Origin: Avena insularis | Lineage: Eukaryota; Streptophyta; Magnoliopsida; Poales; Poaceae | Length of the DNA stretch: 64,000 nt | Direction of reading: 5' to 3' | NCBI GenBank assembly: GCA_023614405.1 | Contig: CM042697.1 | Location: 465,540,744 to 465,604,743, forward strand | Shown: in pieces, positions 22,682-35,440 of the stretch | How positions within the stretch are numbered: the stretch's first letter is position 1 | Layout of the letters: each line of letters opens with the position of its first letter | The notes under the pieces: generated by a model | The model's input: only the letters and a program-made list of their open reading frames with translations | Told to the model about the DNA's origin: nothing | Database searches by the model: none | Translations under genes and position numbers: made by a program

Positions 22682-22964
22682 ATGGCCGACAACAAGATGC
22701 AGGATTTGCCGTGGGATGATCTCCCTGAGGGAGACATGCAGAAGATAGGTGACATCTTCCTGTCGACGGACGACTTCGACTACTACGCCGCCTTCCGGGC
22801 AGTTTGCAGTGCCTGGCGTGGCTTCACGGAGGAGCGCTTTATACCAGCCAACTGGATTGTTCTAGAACACCAGTTGTCGCCGGAGTATGGGGTAGACGAT
22901 GCCGCCATCACGTTGCTGAATGTGAGAACCGGACGCTACCTTGAGAAGAAGATTAGTCGGGTTA

Positions 22965-24123
22965 TGAAGGGAATATGCCCTGAGAGGCAATAATAAAGTG
23001 TTTATTATGTGTATTCCAAGTATATGATAGATGTTTATTTTGCATGCTATAATTGTATTAATACGGAAACATTAATACATGTGTGTTTAATAAACAAACA
23101 GAAAGTTCCTAGTTATGCCTCTCTCATAAACTAGCTCGTTGATTCACAAGATGATCAAGGTTTCCTGATCATGACATTGGATGCTGTTAATAACGGGATC
23201 ACAACATTAGTGTAATGGTGTGATGACCATTCATCCGAAGTATAGCATTATGATCAAAGTCATTGAGTTTATATTGCTATAACAACTTACGAAGTGATCC
23301 TAATCCTTAGACCATGAGATCATGTCAATCACTAACACCGGAAGAGTTTCTTGATAACATCAAACGTCACACCGTAACAGGGTGATTATAAAGATGGATT
23401 CAGAACTAACAAAGTGTTATGTTGAGGCTCATGGATCGAGAGTGGAATTTGTTCATCCTGATGATGGATATATATACTCTGGGCCCTCTCGGTGATATCA
23501 CATTGATTAGCTTGCAAGCAAGTGATTTGATCACTAGAATGTTATATCACGGGAACGAGAAAAGAGTGCATGTCGGTAACGATATCAAACTAGGTATGCA
23601 GATACCGATGATCGAGTCTCGGACATGTAATATATCGTGAAACAAAGGGATTAAGATACTAGCATAAAAGGTTCCGACGATCACAAGAAATTCATCGTTG
23701 AATGTGTGGGAGTTAGTATGGGTCTCCAGATCCCGCTTCTGATTATTGATCCGAGAGGGGTCTCGATCATGTCCACATTATTCACGAACCGTAGGGTGAC
23801 ACACTTAAGAGACACCGACATCCAATTGGAGCAAAAGTTTCATGCCGAAAGTATGAACAAGCGCAGAAATTTATTTCACTAGATACCGAAACAGGTTTTC
23901 GGGTGAAATTGCATAAAGTGGTTATGCATGTAAAATAGAATTCTAGCAAGGGGTTATTTGTGAATGTTTGTCATTAAAGTAATTGACAAAATTCTGAATG
24001 AAATAAAAGAGTTTTATTTAATGAGAGTTTGCATTAAATTTGGTGGAAATTTAATGGCATGTTTGAGTGGGATTTTGAGTGGAGGGAATTTAAAGGAATT
24101 TAATGAGAGCTGCGAACCCTACA
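22965..24123 (+). repeat. 5' LTR of the Copia element, internally deleted
   Basis: 1159 bp against 1616 bp for the 3' LTR. The segment matching 30231-30729 is absent and replaced by a short aatgagag stretch that copies sequence near 24017. The missing part holds the TATA box and transcription start region, so this LTR should be unable to drive the element. Confidence 0.9.
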
Positions 24124-25178
24124 GTGGTATCAAAGCCGGATCTATGCGTAGATGCTTTACACGGGTAGTACACATATGAGTATGTGGGCGATGATGATCA
24201 TGTTGTTGCTCCTTTGTTGTAATTTTGGATATTGGTGGCATAGTGGGATGAAGCGGCCCGGACAAACTTTACATGTCCTCGCACATGAGACTTGTTCCAC
24301 GCTTGACATGCAACTAGTTTGCATAAGTGGCTAGCGGGTGTCTGTCTCTCCTACTATAGTCAATATCTATTTTGCAAACGAGTTGTCAACAATTTGGTTA
24401 TCCTCGTTGTGGTTCATGTTCGTAGGTAAGAACGGTTCTATCTCGAAAGCCCTAAGCCACGTAAAACTTGCAATGGATAAATTAGAGGCGTCTAGTTTAG
24501 ATTGTTGCTGGGCTAGTGTTACGATATGGTAGTGTTGTAAGTAAAAATATGAGATGATACTCTTACAACACACATAGCGTGTAAACTCCATAGACCTTGG
24601 ATTTACACATATAGGTATGATAGTGATCATACCACGATGCACATGATAGAGATTATCTGCGGGAACCATAACATTTCACTAATAAACATGTGATGTTTGA
24701 TAGCATCTTATATTGCTTGTTTAGCGCTTTGTTAGCATAATAAGATGATCCCTCATTTAAATATCACGATAAGAATGTGTTCTTCCTTTAGTATGCACCG
24801 ATTATGTTTCGTCTCTCCAAGACATCACGTGATGATCGGGTGTTCTTGGATCCACGACCATATTTCGGGTGTAAAACAGTTACACACGCGAATACTAAGG
24901 TTCTAACTTGGCGAGCCTACCATGTACAGACATGGCCTCGGAACACGGACCGAAAGGTTAAGCATGAGTCATATAGTTGATATGATGCGCATTTGATGCT
25001 CACCTTTGAAGCTATACCGACTCACGTGATGATCAGACTTGGTATAGTGGATTTGGTTCATGTAATCACCAAAAATGCACGAGGGATGTCATTTTTGAGT
25101 GGGAGTTCATTCGTAATATGGATTAGTTGAACTCAATCTATAATACACTTAGTCTAAACTTTACAAATTCTGTTGTAG

Positions 25179-26000
25179 ATGGCACCACCTGCTTTTAATT
25201 TCAATGTGTTCATGGAGAAAGAGAAACTAGCAACGAACGGTAGCAACTTTACCGAATGGGCCATGAATTTGAGGATTCTCCTCTCTGCTGCACAAAAGCA
25301 ATACGTGCTAGAAGCGCCACTAGGCCCCCCACCTTTAGAGGATGCCCCTGACGAGGAGAAGAATGTCTATCAGACTCGTCAGGAGGACCACAACTTAGTT
25401 CATTGCGGCATCTTGTATGGGCTAGAGCCGGAACTTCGAAAGCGTTTTGAAAACGGCAATGCATTTGATACAATGGGTGAGTTGAAAATGATTTTTGACA
25501 CACATGCTGCTGTAGAGAGCTACAACGCTTCAGAAAAGTTCTTTAGCTGCATGATGGAAGAGCACAGCTCCATTAGTGAGCATGTACTCAAGATGTCAGG
25601 TTATGCCGATAAGCTTGTGTCCTTGGGAATAACGATTCCCATTGACTTAGGCATCCATCGTGTTCTGCAGTCTCTGCCACCTAGCTATAAGAGCTTTGTG
25701 ATGAACTATAATATGCAAGGCATGAAGAAGTCTCTCCCCGAGCTTCTGTCGATGCTTAAAACTGCAGAAGTGGAGATCAAAAAGGAACATCAAGTGTTGA
25801 TGATCAATAGGAACACTGGTTTCAAGAAAGACAAGAAGGGCGGAAAGCCTATTGCCGTGCCTGAAAGAAACCCCGAGTTGGACCTAAGTCTGATACCGAG
25901 TGCTACTATTGTAAGGGGAATGGCCACTGGAAGCGCAACTTCCCCAAGTATTTGGCAGACAAGAAGGTCGGCAAGGCAAACAAAGGTATATATGATATAC
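25179..26000 (+). pseudogene. Copia gag, frameshifted
   Basis: Begins MAPPAFNFNVFMEKEKLA and continues with a typical Copia gag (FTEWAMNLRILL; VLQSLPPSYKSFV; LLSMLKTAEVEI). Near 25890 the frame shifts, so the zinc knuckle CYYCKGNGHWKRN falls in the next frame. The fourth zinc ligand, expected directly after KRN, reads Phe rather than Cys. Gag would form the virus-like particle of the retrotransposon; this copy cannot make a complete nucleocapsid region. Confidence 0.9.
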
Positions 26001-29000
26001 ATGTTATTGATGTGTACTTGACTAGTGCTCGCAGCAGCACCTGGGTATTTGATACCGGTTCGGTTGCTAATATTTGTAACTCGAATCAGGGGTTGCGGAA
26101 CAAGCGACCGCTAGCAAGGGGTGAGGTCAAGATGCGTGTCGGCAATGGATCAAGCGTTGATGTGATCGCCGTCGGAACGCTGCCTCTCCACTTGCCGTCG
26201 GGATTAGTTATAAACTTGAATAATTGTTATCTGGTGCCTGCACTGAGCATGAACATTGTATCTGGATCGTGTTTGATGCGAAGTGGTTATTCATTTAAAT
26301 CCGAGAACAATGGTTGTTCCATTTATATGAATGAATGGTCATGCACCGATGATGAATGGTTTATTTCTATTAGATCTCGATGATAATGTTATGCTAAAAG
26401 GATTAAACTTAATGATGATATATCTGCATATATGTGGCACTGCCATCTAGGTCATATTGGCGTTAAACGCATGAAGAAGCTCCATTCGGATGGACTTTTG
26501 GACTCACTTGATTTTGAATCATTTGATACATGTGAGCCATGCCTTATGGGCAAGATGACTAGAACGTCGTTTTCCGGTTCAATGGAACGAGCGACAGATT
26601 TATTGGAAATCATACATTCTGATGTATGTGGTCCAATGAGTGTGTCGGCGCGAGGTGGATATCGTTATGTTGTTACTTTCACGGATGATTTGAGTAGGTA
26701 TGGTTACATCTACTTGATGAAACACAAGTCTGAAACCTTTGAAAAGTTCAAGGAATTTCAGAATGAAGTGGAAAATTATCGTAATAGAAAGATCAAATTT
26801 CTACGGTCCGGCCGTGGAGGTGAGTATCTAAGTTACGAGTTTAGCACTCACATGAAAGAGTGTGGAATTGTTTCACTACTCACGCCTGCCGGAACACCAC
26901 AGCGAAATGGTGTGTCGAAACGTCGTAATCGTACTTTATTAGATATGGTTCGATCTATGATGTCTCTGACGGACTTGCCGTTGTCATTTTGGGGTTATGC
27001 ACTAGAAACTGCTGCATTCACTTTAAATCGGGCACCATCTAAATCCGTTGAAATGACACTGTATGAATTGTGGTTTGGAAACAAACCTAAGCTGTCATTT
27101 CTTAAAGTTTGGGGATGCGAAGTTTATGTGAAGAAACTTCAACCGGATAAAATCGAACCCAAAGCGGAAAAATGCATCTTCATAGGATACCCTAAGGAAA
27201 CTATTGGGTATTCCTTCTATCACAGATCCGAGGGCAAGGTTTTTGTTGACAAGAATGGATCCTTTCTAGAGAAAGAGTTTCTCGCGAAAGGTGTGAGTAG
27301 TCGGAAGGTAGAACTCGAAGAGGTTATTGAACCTTCTCTTCAAAGTATGGCGAGTAAACAAACGGAAGTTGTTCCGAGATTTTCTCCACTGTTGAAGAGG
27401 GAACTAATGATAATGATCATGAAACTCAAAGAGAGTACTACCGAACCTCGCAGTCAAGCAGACGTGCGGCTCGAGCTATACGGAAATCCTGTCATGAATT
27501 TCATGGTTGATGAAAATGATGACCCTGCGACGTATGAAGAAGCGATGATGAGCCCGGATTCCAACAAATGGTTAGAAGCCATGAAATCCGAGATGGAATC
27601 CAAGTATGAAAATCAAGTTTGGAACTTGGTGGAATTACCTCACGACCGAAAGACCGTAGAGAACAAATGGATTTTCAAAAGGAAAACTGATGCTGATGGT
27701 AATGTGACCGTCTATAAAGCTTGACTTGTCGCAAAGGGGTTTTGACAAATTCAAGGAGTTGACTACGATGAGACATTCTCTCCCGTAGCGATGCTAAAGT
27801 CAGTTAGGATTATGTTAGCAATTGCTGCATATTTCGATTATGAGATATGGCAGATGGATGTCAAAACCGCGTTTCTCAATGGTAATATTGAAGAAGAGTT
27901 GTATATGATACAACCAAAGGGTTTTGTCGATCCTAAGGATGCTAACAAGGTGTGCAAGCTTCAGCGATCCATCTATGGATTGAAGCAAGCATCACGAAGT
28001 TGGAATATCCGCTTTGATGAGGTGATCAAAGAGTTTGGATTTGTCCAAACTTATGGAGAAGCTTGTATTTACAAGAAAGTGGGTGGGAGCAATGTGGCAT
28101 TTCTGATATTATATGTGGATGACATATTATTGATTGGAAATGATATAGATCTTTTAAACAGTGTTAAAAGTTATCTAAACAACAAATTTTCAATGAAGGA
28201 CCTAGGTGAAGCGTCATACATATTAGGCATAAAGATCTATAGAGATAGATCTAGGCGCCTAATAGGGATATCGCAAAGTACATACCTTGATAAGATTTTA
28301 AAGAAGTTTAAAATGGACGGAAGTAAGAAGGGGTTCTTACCTATGTTGCAAGGCAAGACATTGAGTAAGACTCAAAGTCCGGCTTCGGCGGAAGAAAGAG
28401 AGATAATGGACAAAGTCCCCTATGCTTCATCCATAGGCTCTATAATGTACGCCATGCTATGTACAAGACCGGATGTGGCACATGCTATTAGTTTGACTAG
28501 TAGGTACCAATCGGATCCAGGTTCGGAACACTGGATAGCGGTCAAGAATATCCTTAAGTACTTACGAAGAACTAAGGATATGTTTCTTGTATACGGTGGT
28601 GAAGAAGAGCTCGTCGCTAAGTGTTACGTTGACGCTAGCTTTGACACCGATCCGGATGACTCTAAGTCTCAATCTGGATACGTATTTCTCATGAATGGCG
28701 GAGCGGTTAGTTGGAGGAGCTCCAAACAACCTGTGGTAGCGGGATCAACAACGGAGGCCAAATATGTTGCTGCTTCAGAAGCGACTCAGGAAGCAGTTTG
28801 GATGAAGGAGTTCATATCCGAACTAGGAGTGGTTGCAAACGTGTTGGACCCAATGGTGATCTATTGTGACAACAATGGTGCCATTGCTAATGCCAAAGAG
28901 CCAAGGTCTCACAAGCATTCCAAGCATATTAAGCGCCGGTTTCACTCCATCCGCGAGCATGTCAAGGATGGAGATATAAAGATTTGTAAAGTACATACGG

Positions 29001-29095
29001 ATCTCAATGTAGCGGATCCGTTGACTAAAACTCTCCCTAGAGCAAAACATGATCAACACCAGAACTCAATGGGTGTTAGATTTATCACTATGTAA
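25952..29095 (+). pseudogene. Copia pol (protease, integrase, RT, RNase H), defective
   Basis: Protease active site DTGS at 26051-26062. The GAG-pre-integrase WHCHLGHIG begins at 26433. The integrase core retains its first Asp (HSDVCGP), but the second Asp is Gly (LRSGRGGEY) and the Glu is Lys (NGVSKRRNRT), so its DDE triad is lost. A frame change lies near 26380. TGA stops at 27722-27724 and 27743-27745 replace what are normally Arg codons, consistent with C-to-T changes at CG sites. RT then reads open, with YVDD at about 28112, followed by RNase H (YVDASFDTD; STTEAKYVAASEA) to the stop at 29095. The reverse-transcriptase part is the least damaged. Confidence 0.92.
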
Positions 29096-29127
29096 CTAGA
29101 TTATTGTCTCTAGTGCAAGTGGGAGAC

Positions 29128-30743
29128 TGAAGGGAATATGCCCTGAGAGGCAATAATAAAGTGTTTATTATGTGTATTCCAAGTATATGATAGATGTTTA
29201 TTTTGCATCCTATAATTGTATTAATACGGAAACATTAATACATGTGTGTTTAATAAACAAACAGAAAGTTCCTAGTTATGCCTCTCTCATAAACTACCTC
29301 GTTGATTAACAAGATGATCAAGGTTTCCTGATCATGGGCATTGGATGTTGTTAATAACGGGATCACAACATTAGTGTAATGGTGTGATGAACATTCATCT
29401 GAAGTATAGCATTACGATCAAAGTCATTGAGTTTATATTGCTATAATAACTTACGAAGTGATCCTAATCCTTAGACCATGAGATCATGTCAATCACTAAC
29501 ACCGGAAGAGTTTCTTGATAACATCAAACGTCACACCGTAACAGGGTGATTATAAAGATGGATTCAGAACTAACAAAGTGTTATGTTGAGGCTCATGGAT
29601 CGAGAGTGGAATTTGTTCATCTCGATGACGGATAGATATACTCTGGGCCCTCTCGGTGATATCACATTGATTATATCACGAGAACGAGAAAAGAGTGCAT
29701 GTAGGTAACGAGATCAAACTAGGTATGGAGATACCGATGATCGAATCTCGGACATGTAATATATCGTGAAACAAAGGGATTAAGATACTAGCGTAAAATG
29801 TTCCGACGATCACAAGAAAGTCATCGTTGAATGTGTGGGAGTCAGTATGGGTCTCCAGATCCCGCTTCTGATTATTGATCCGAGAGGGGTCTCGATCATG
29901 TCCGCATTATTCATGAACCGTAGGGTGACACACTTAAGAGACACCGACATCCAATTGGAGCAAAAGTTTTATGCCGAAAGAATGAACAAGCGCAGGAATT
30001 TATTTCACTAGATACCAAAACAGGTTTTCGGGTGAAATTGCATAAAGTGGTTATGCATGTAAAATAGAATTCTAGCAAGGGGTTATTTGTGAATGTTTGT
30101 CATTAAAGTAATTGACAAAATTCTGAATAAAATAAAAGAGTTTTATTTAATGAGAGTTTGCATTAAATTTGGTGGAAATTTAATGGCATGTTTGAGTGGG
30201 ATTTTGAGTGGAGGGAATTTAAAGGAATTTTGTGAGTGGAGTGTCCACCCACATGAAGAGGGGAGGGCAAGGGCAGCCCCATGCGCTGCCACCCCCTTGG
30301 GGTTCCCCCCTCCTCCTATAAAAGGCACCCCTCTCCTCACTTCTCACTCACACCTCCTCGTGAAGGATCTCTCTCCCCCTCTAGAATTTATCCCCCATGG
30401 TCTCGGACTAGCGAGATACATGTTCCTGGTGGCTATTCGGCAAGAAAGAGTTGTTCTTCCGCTGCATCGCTGGAGCAAGGAGGCGGAGGTTGCTCGGTTC
30501 CTCGAACGTGTGTGCGAGCACGGATGCGCTGCTGATTTGCGGCGCTAGGACTTCCTCTCGATCTTGAGATCGGCAAGAGATCGTCGATATCAACCACGAG
30601 TTGAACTCGTTAAGCTTTGTCGGTCTTCAAGGGTATGTTATCTATGGATATACATCCGCCCGTTGTTTGTATTTAATAGATAGATCATGGTACATAGTTC
30701 ACATCGTAGGAGAATTTTTGTTTTCTATGCTGCAAACCCTACA
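29128..30743 (+). repeat. 3' LTR of the Copia element, full length
   Basis: Starts tgaagggaatatgccc after the polypurine tract and ends ctgcaaaccctaca. It contains the TATA box ctataaaagg (30316-30325) missing from the 5' LTR. Relative to the 5' LTR it lacks about 33 bp near 29672. Its promoter faces into F-box/DUF295 exon 2. Confidence 0.92.
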
Positions 30744-31858
30744 GGTTATTCGCAGGTGCTTTCTTGATATTCATCTGTATATGTGCGATCCTTTTTTTTG
30801 CGTTCACCTCCTATACGATATGTTTTCAAGTTTTGTTTCTCCATCTACTTTTTTTATCTTGATTGAATCTCTGTCTGTTTACCTTGACTGAATCTCTGCT
30901 TCTCATCTCTCTCTCCCCCTCTCTGTGTCTCTGGAAGGTACTTTTACGTCGGTAGCACAACCGGCGGCCTCCTTGTGCTTGGACAGAGGGTGCAGCTGTA
31001 CAAGACACGGTTGTACAACCCCTTCTCGGGCGCTATCAAGCGCCTGAGGGTGGAGGTACCGACCGAGCAGGTTGCTTCTGTCGCTGTGACGATGTTCCCA
31101 TCGTTGATGGTCTTTACATCAAACCTTTGGAACAACATCATTCGGTGGGCGTGTGAGGGCACACGGAGGAAGGCAGTCGCCCTGTATTTGTTGAAGGGTG
31201 GTACATGCCGAATGACTTCGCGGAACTCCGGAGCATGACTTCTTACGCCGGTGATGTTTTCGTCGTAGACAGATACGGGTGTGTCTTCTCGACTATGGTT
31301 GATGCTGCCCATGGAGATGTCTAGATGCAGCGCTCCGCACGGACCCTGAAGATGCATGGCACTGTCGAAGGCCCTGTTCCGGGCTGCCGGTACCCGGAGA
31401 ATCATTTTTACCTCGTCGATACTGACGGGGAGCTGTTGTTCGTTGTGAGTGGACCTGTCTACGGCGGTAGGCCCGTTGTTTACCGGGTTGATATACAAAA
31501 CCGTGTCCTTCGGCCGGTCAGAGGCATCGGTAGCCGTGCTCTCTTCGTTGCTAACAATCGGTGCATCTGCGTCGACAGCGCCAGGGTACCCACGGTGCAG
31601 GCCGGCAGCATCTACTATCCGGACCTATCCCAGATTAGATCTTACAACTTTGAGGCTCTTGCATGGGAACAGGAGCCAAGGGTTGACCATGGGTATGGAG
31701 TAGGAGGATTATGGATCAATGATCGTCCTTTCGAACTCGATCGATTGCTGGCGGAGTATTGCAGAATCGTCAAACATTCTGAACTGCAGATGGTGCCATC
31801 TTATGGCGAATATGGTACCACCCACTACGATTACTACGACGGCTACCCGTCAGATTAG

Positions 31859-32200
31859 ATTGATAGATCATGTTGGTCTGGTCCTATTGTATTCTCTGTC
31901 GTCTGTGAATTATATGCAAGTGTAAGTTGTATGGTGTGCCTGTAATACAATGGATGGTCTATGTTTCAAAAAGATCATTTGTTGTACCTATTTCAAATTT
32001 GTTGTTTTCTATGTACATGTAGTAATTCTGATACGTACTCGCTTTGTAAAAATCCATGCCAACAATGCGTGCGATCTTGACATATCTTAGTTGTCTAGTA
32101 AAATCTTGATCCTCTTGTTGCTGTATATATATGATCCTACGATCTTGATAGATCTAACTACAATTTTGTTATGCCAAACCATGACACACAAGCAATTTTT
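31859..32200. other. 3' flank of the F-box/DUF295 relic
   Basis: AT-rich sequence with a T-rich 3' untranslated character. The satellite-like array starts at about 32200. Nothing else is recognised. Confidence 0.4.
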
Positions 32201-32204
32201 TTTC

Positions 32205-33290
32205 ATGTAAAACATATTAGAAAAGATGTTCAGCAAACAAACAACAAGCTTGTATATATGAGATGGTAAGTAATTAAATTCGTGCAGACTTATTCAAAAT
32301 GCCAAATATGATTATAGTACAGAAGGGAATGAAAAAAATATGCCTAAATACACATTTCGTGAGCAAAATTTTCATGTGTAGTCCAAAAGGAAGACAACTG
32401 ATAGTAGTACGTGTCATCGTTTATTTGTTGAGAGAAGCTCGTGCCACATATGAATGCAGGGTATATAAGCAGGTCTAATCGTTTCTCGCTCGGCGATGTG
32501 GGAGTAAACTCCAACCCGTGTCAGTCCTTCCCGCTATGGTTTTACGTTGGGCCCGAAAGAGCCGATTACTTTTTGATGCCCAGGATTAAGATGGGTCGCC
32601 CCAAACTACTTCACGCACGGACGCAGCCATGACGCGGACGCGGGAGTAGGAGTTGGGCTGGCTTGTTGCCTGCACTCCAAGTCTTACTTTTTTCTTCGAT
32701 CCTATATTCCTTTTTATTTTCTATTTAAATATTTGAACAAAATAGCTATTTTACAATTTTGAATTTTATAAAATAAATTACATATTCTTGACAGGCACCG
32801 TTGGTATAGCATGTGCAAAAAATTTGGGATAATTTGATGAACATCAAAAAATTGAGAAATTTACGAACAGCCCTTTTGGTCTCACCTAGGACTCTTTTCC
32901 TAGCAATATGTTTTTTTTCGACTTTCATGAAACAACCTGGATTTTTTTACACATGCTAACATACACAAACTAAGACACATGTATAAGGTTTCACACAAAT
33001 TTGAATGTTTTTGAATTTTTGGTGGCACGGTCAAATTTAGGCCAAAAATCAAGGTGTCTAGTAAGGATGCCTAGGGGTTAGGCCTTTGTGATGTGATACA
33101 TGCTCCATGCAGAAACATGGCATCCTCTACCTAGAAGCTATTTTAAATGTTTCCAATCTTTCATACAATTTTAATATATTTTTTTGAATTTTAGGTGGCC
33201 CGGTCAAATTTTGAATTTTTGCATGGGCTTCAGACCTCTCTGGGGTGTCTAGAAACACCTTCACCAACTTATGGTTGTGTGACTCAGCAG
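32205..33290. repeat. Large array block R1
   Basis: The first of three copies of a roughly 1.1-kb block. It contains an A-run at 32332-32338, a TATA-type gtatataag at 32461-32469, cgatgtgggag 24 bp further, a 63-codon plus-strand frame (32441-32632), an AT-rich middle (gaattttataaaataaatt) and a transition back into the monomer at about 33220. The USE-like motif differs by one base from the consensus. Confidence 0.8.
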
Positions 33291-34359
33291 TTGGCAAACA
33301 TCTTCCTACCTACTTGATAGATCTAACTATAATTTTTCTATGCCAAGTCATGACACACACAACTGTAGTAGATGTGGGCCCATGCCAAAATTGCATGGGA
33401 TCTACACCTCTTCGAGTTGGCTAGAAACACCATCATCAACTTAGTGGCTATATGAGTCACTACACCTAACCAACATGATCCCACTCACTTGATAGATCTA
33501 GATGTAAGAGTGCTATGCCAAGACATGAGACACACTTGTGGCAAATGTGGGGTCATGCCAACATTGAATGGGATCTAGACCTCTCTGGGCTGGATATAAA
33601 CACGTTCACCAACTTGTTGTTGTATGAGTCATCAATTGGACAACATGATCCTACCCTCTTGATAGATCTAACTATAATTTTGCTATGCCAAGCCATGACA
33701 CCCACAGCTGTGGTAGATGTGGGCCCATGCCAACATTGCATGGGATCTACACCTCTCCGAGTTGGCTAGAAACACCATCATCAACTTAGTGCATGTGTGA
33801 GTCACTACACCTGACCAACGTGATCCCACCCACTTGATAGATCTAGATGTAAGAGTTCTATGCCAAGACATGAGACACACTTGTGGCAAATGTGGGGCCA
33901 TGCCAACATTGCATGGGATCTAGACCTCTCTGGGCTGGATAGAAACTTGTTCACCAACTTGTTGTTGTATGAGTCATCACTTGGACAACATGATCCTACC
34001 CTCTTGATAGATCTAAATATACTTTTGTTATGCCAAGCCATGACACACTTGTGGTAGATGTGGGGCCATGCTAACATTGCATGGGGTCTAGACCTCTCTG
34101 GGCTGGCTAAAAACACCATCATCAACTTAGTGGTTGTTTGAGTCACTACACTTGACCAACATGATCCCTCCCACTTGATAGATCTAGCTATAAGAGTGCT
34201 ATGTCAAGCCACGACAAACTTGATGATGGTGTTTCTAGTCAACTCATATGGGTCTAGAGCCTAATGCAATGTTGGAATAACATGATCCACCCACTTGATA
34301 GATCTAAGTATAACACTACTATGTCAAGATATGATGAATTTTGAATTGTTTCTAAAAAT

Positions 34360-35440
34360 TAGTTGAATTTTGAATCTAAAACAAAAAACTACTACAGAGA
34401 TGTTCATCAAACAAACAACAAGCTTGTAAAGGGAATAAAAAAATGCCTACCACTACACATTTCGACCTCAACGACCTGCATACGACTAGAAGACCATTTT
34501 TGGACCAGGATGCAGGCCCGCGTAGGGCAAATTATTTTACATGTGTGCTACAACAGGCATATAAGTGTGAGCAGTACATGTCATAGTTGATTTGTTGGGA
34601 GTAGATATTGCCCCATATGAATGCAGGGTATATAAGCTGGCCGAATCGTTTCTCGCTCGGCGATGTGGGACTAAACTCCAACCCGCTTCAGTCCTTCCCG
34701 CTATGGTTTTTCGTTGGGCCCGAAAGAGCCCATTACTTTTTGATGCCCGGGATTAAGATGGGTCGCCCCAATATACTTCACGCCCGGATGCAGCCGTGAC
34801 GCGGGCGCGGGACTAGGAGTTGGGCTGGCTTGTTGCCTGCACGCCGAGTCTTTTTTTGTTCTATCCTATATTCCTTTTTATTTTCTATTTAAATATTTGA
34901 ACAAAATAGCTATTTTACAATTTTGAATTTTATAAAATAAATTACATATTCTTGACAGGAACCATTGGTATATCATGTACAAAAAATTTGGGATCATTTG
35001 ATGAACATCGAAAAATTGAGAACTTTACGAACAACCCTTTTGGTCTCACCTAGGCCTCTTTTCCTAGCAATTTGTTTTTTCGACTTTCGTGAAACAACCT
35101 GGATTTTTTTACACATGCTAACATACACAAACTAAGATACATGTACAAGGTTTCACAAAAATTTGAATGTTTTTGAATTTTTGGTGGCCCGGTCAAATTT
35201 AGGCCAAAAATCAAGGTGTCTAGTAAGGATGCCTAGGGGTTAGGCCTTTGTGATGTGATATATGCTCCATGTTGAGACATGGAATCCTATACCTAGAAGC
35301 AATTTTAAATGTGTCCAAGATTTCACACAATTTTGATTTTTTTTGAATTTTAGGTGGCCCGGTCAAATTTTGAATTTTTGCATGGGCTTCAGACCTCTCT
35401 GGGGTGGCTAGAAACACCTTCACCAACTTGTGGTTGTGTG
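34360..35440. repeat. Large array block R2
   Basis: The second copy, offset from R1 by 2167 bp and from R3 by 2621 bp when measured at gtatataag. It has a perfect USE-like core (minus strand GTCCCACATCG), a 24-bp gap and a TATA box. Its plus-strand 63-codon frame is at 34608-34799. Confidence 0.8.
34629..34672 (-). promoter_or_regulatory. snRNA-type promoter module (USE plus TATA), R2 copy
   Basis: On the minus strand the plant snRNA upstream element GTCCCACATCG is followed, after exactly 24 bp, by CTTATATAC. In plants a gap near 24 bp marks RNA polymerase III snRNA promoters (U3, U6), while polymerase II types have about ten more. Equivalent modules are at 32461-32504 (one mismatch), 37250-37293 and inside the solo LTR near 39309-39351. 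A run of seven T at 34437-34443 could end a transcript of about 165-170 nt. I recognise no known snRNA downstream. Confidence 0.45.

Larger units (their letters stand above)
22965..30743 (+). mobile_element. Copia LTR retrotransposon, near full length, defective
   Basis: Flanked by ggtta (22960-22964 and 30744-30748), a perfect 5-bp duplication. LTRs are at 22965-24123 and 29128-30743. The primer-binding site tggtatcaaagc (24125-24136) differs from the initiator-Met site by one base. A polypurine tract (aagtgggaga) precedes the 3' LTR. Gag, protease, integrase, reverse transcriptase and RNase H follow in Copia order but are broken. By eye the LTRs show about thirty single-base differences over roughly 1.1 kb of shared sequence plus indels, so insertion is not very recent. 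The LTR start resembles WIS/BARE/Angela LTRs. Confidence 0.95.
22682..31858 (+). pseudogene. F-box / DUF295 gene, split by a Copia element and further broken
   Basis: Exon 1 starts at 22682 (MADNKMQDLPWDDLPEGDMQ) and holds an F-box-like helix region (IGDIFLSTDDFDYYAAFRAV, CSAWRGF). It runs to 22964, is interrupted by the Copia element, and resumes at 30749 for seven bases to a donor (CGCAG|GTGCTT). Exon 2 starts at 30938 (RYFYVGSTTGGLLVLGQ) and continues in DUF295 style: NPFSGAIKRLRVEVP, then after a frameshift near 31175 WYMPNDFAELRSM, DVFVVDRYGCVF, a TAG at 31322-31324, then FYLVDTDGELLFVV, GSRALFVANNRCICVD and LLAEYCRIVKHSELQM, to a stop at 31856-31858. F-box/DUF295 proteins are presumed SCF substrate adaptors. 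Even without the Copia element, one frameshift and one stop break the frame, so decay went beyond the insertion. Confidence 0.75.
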
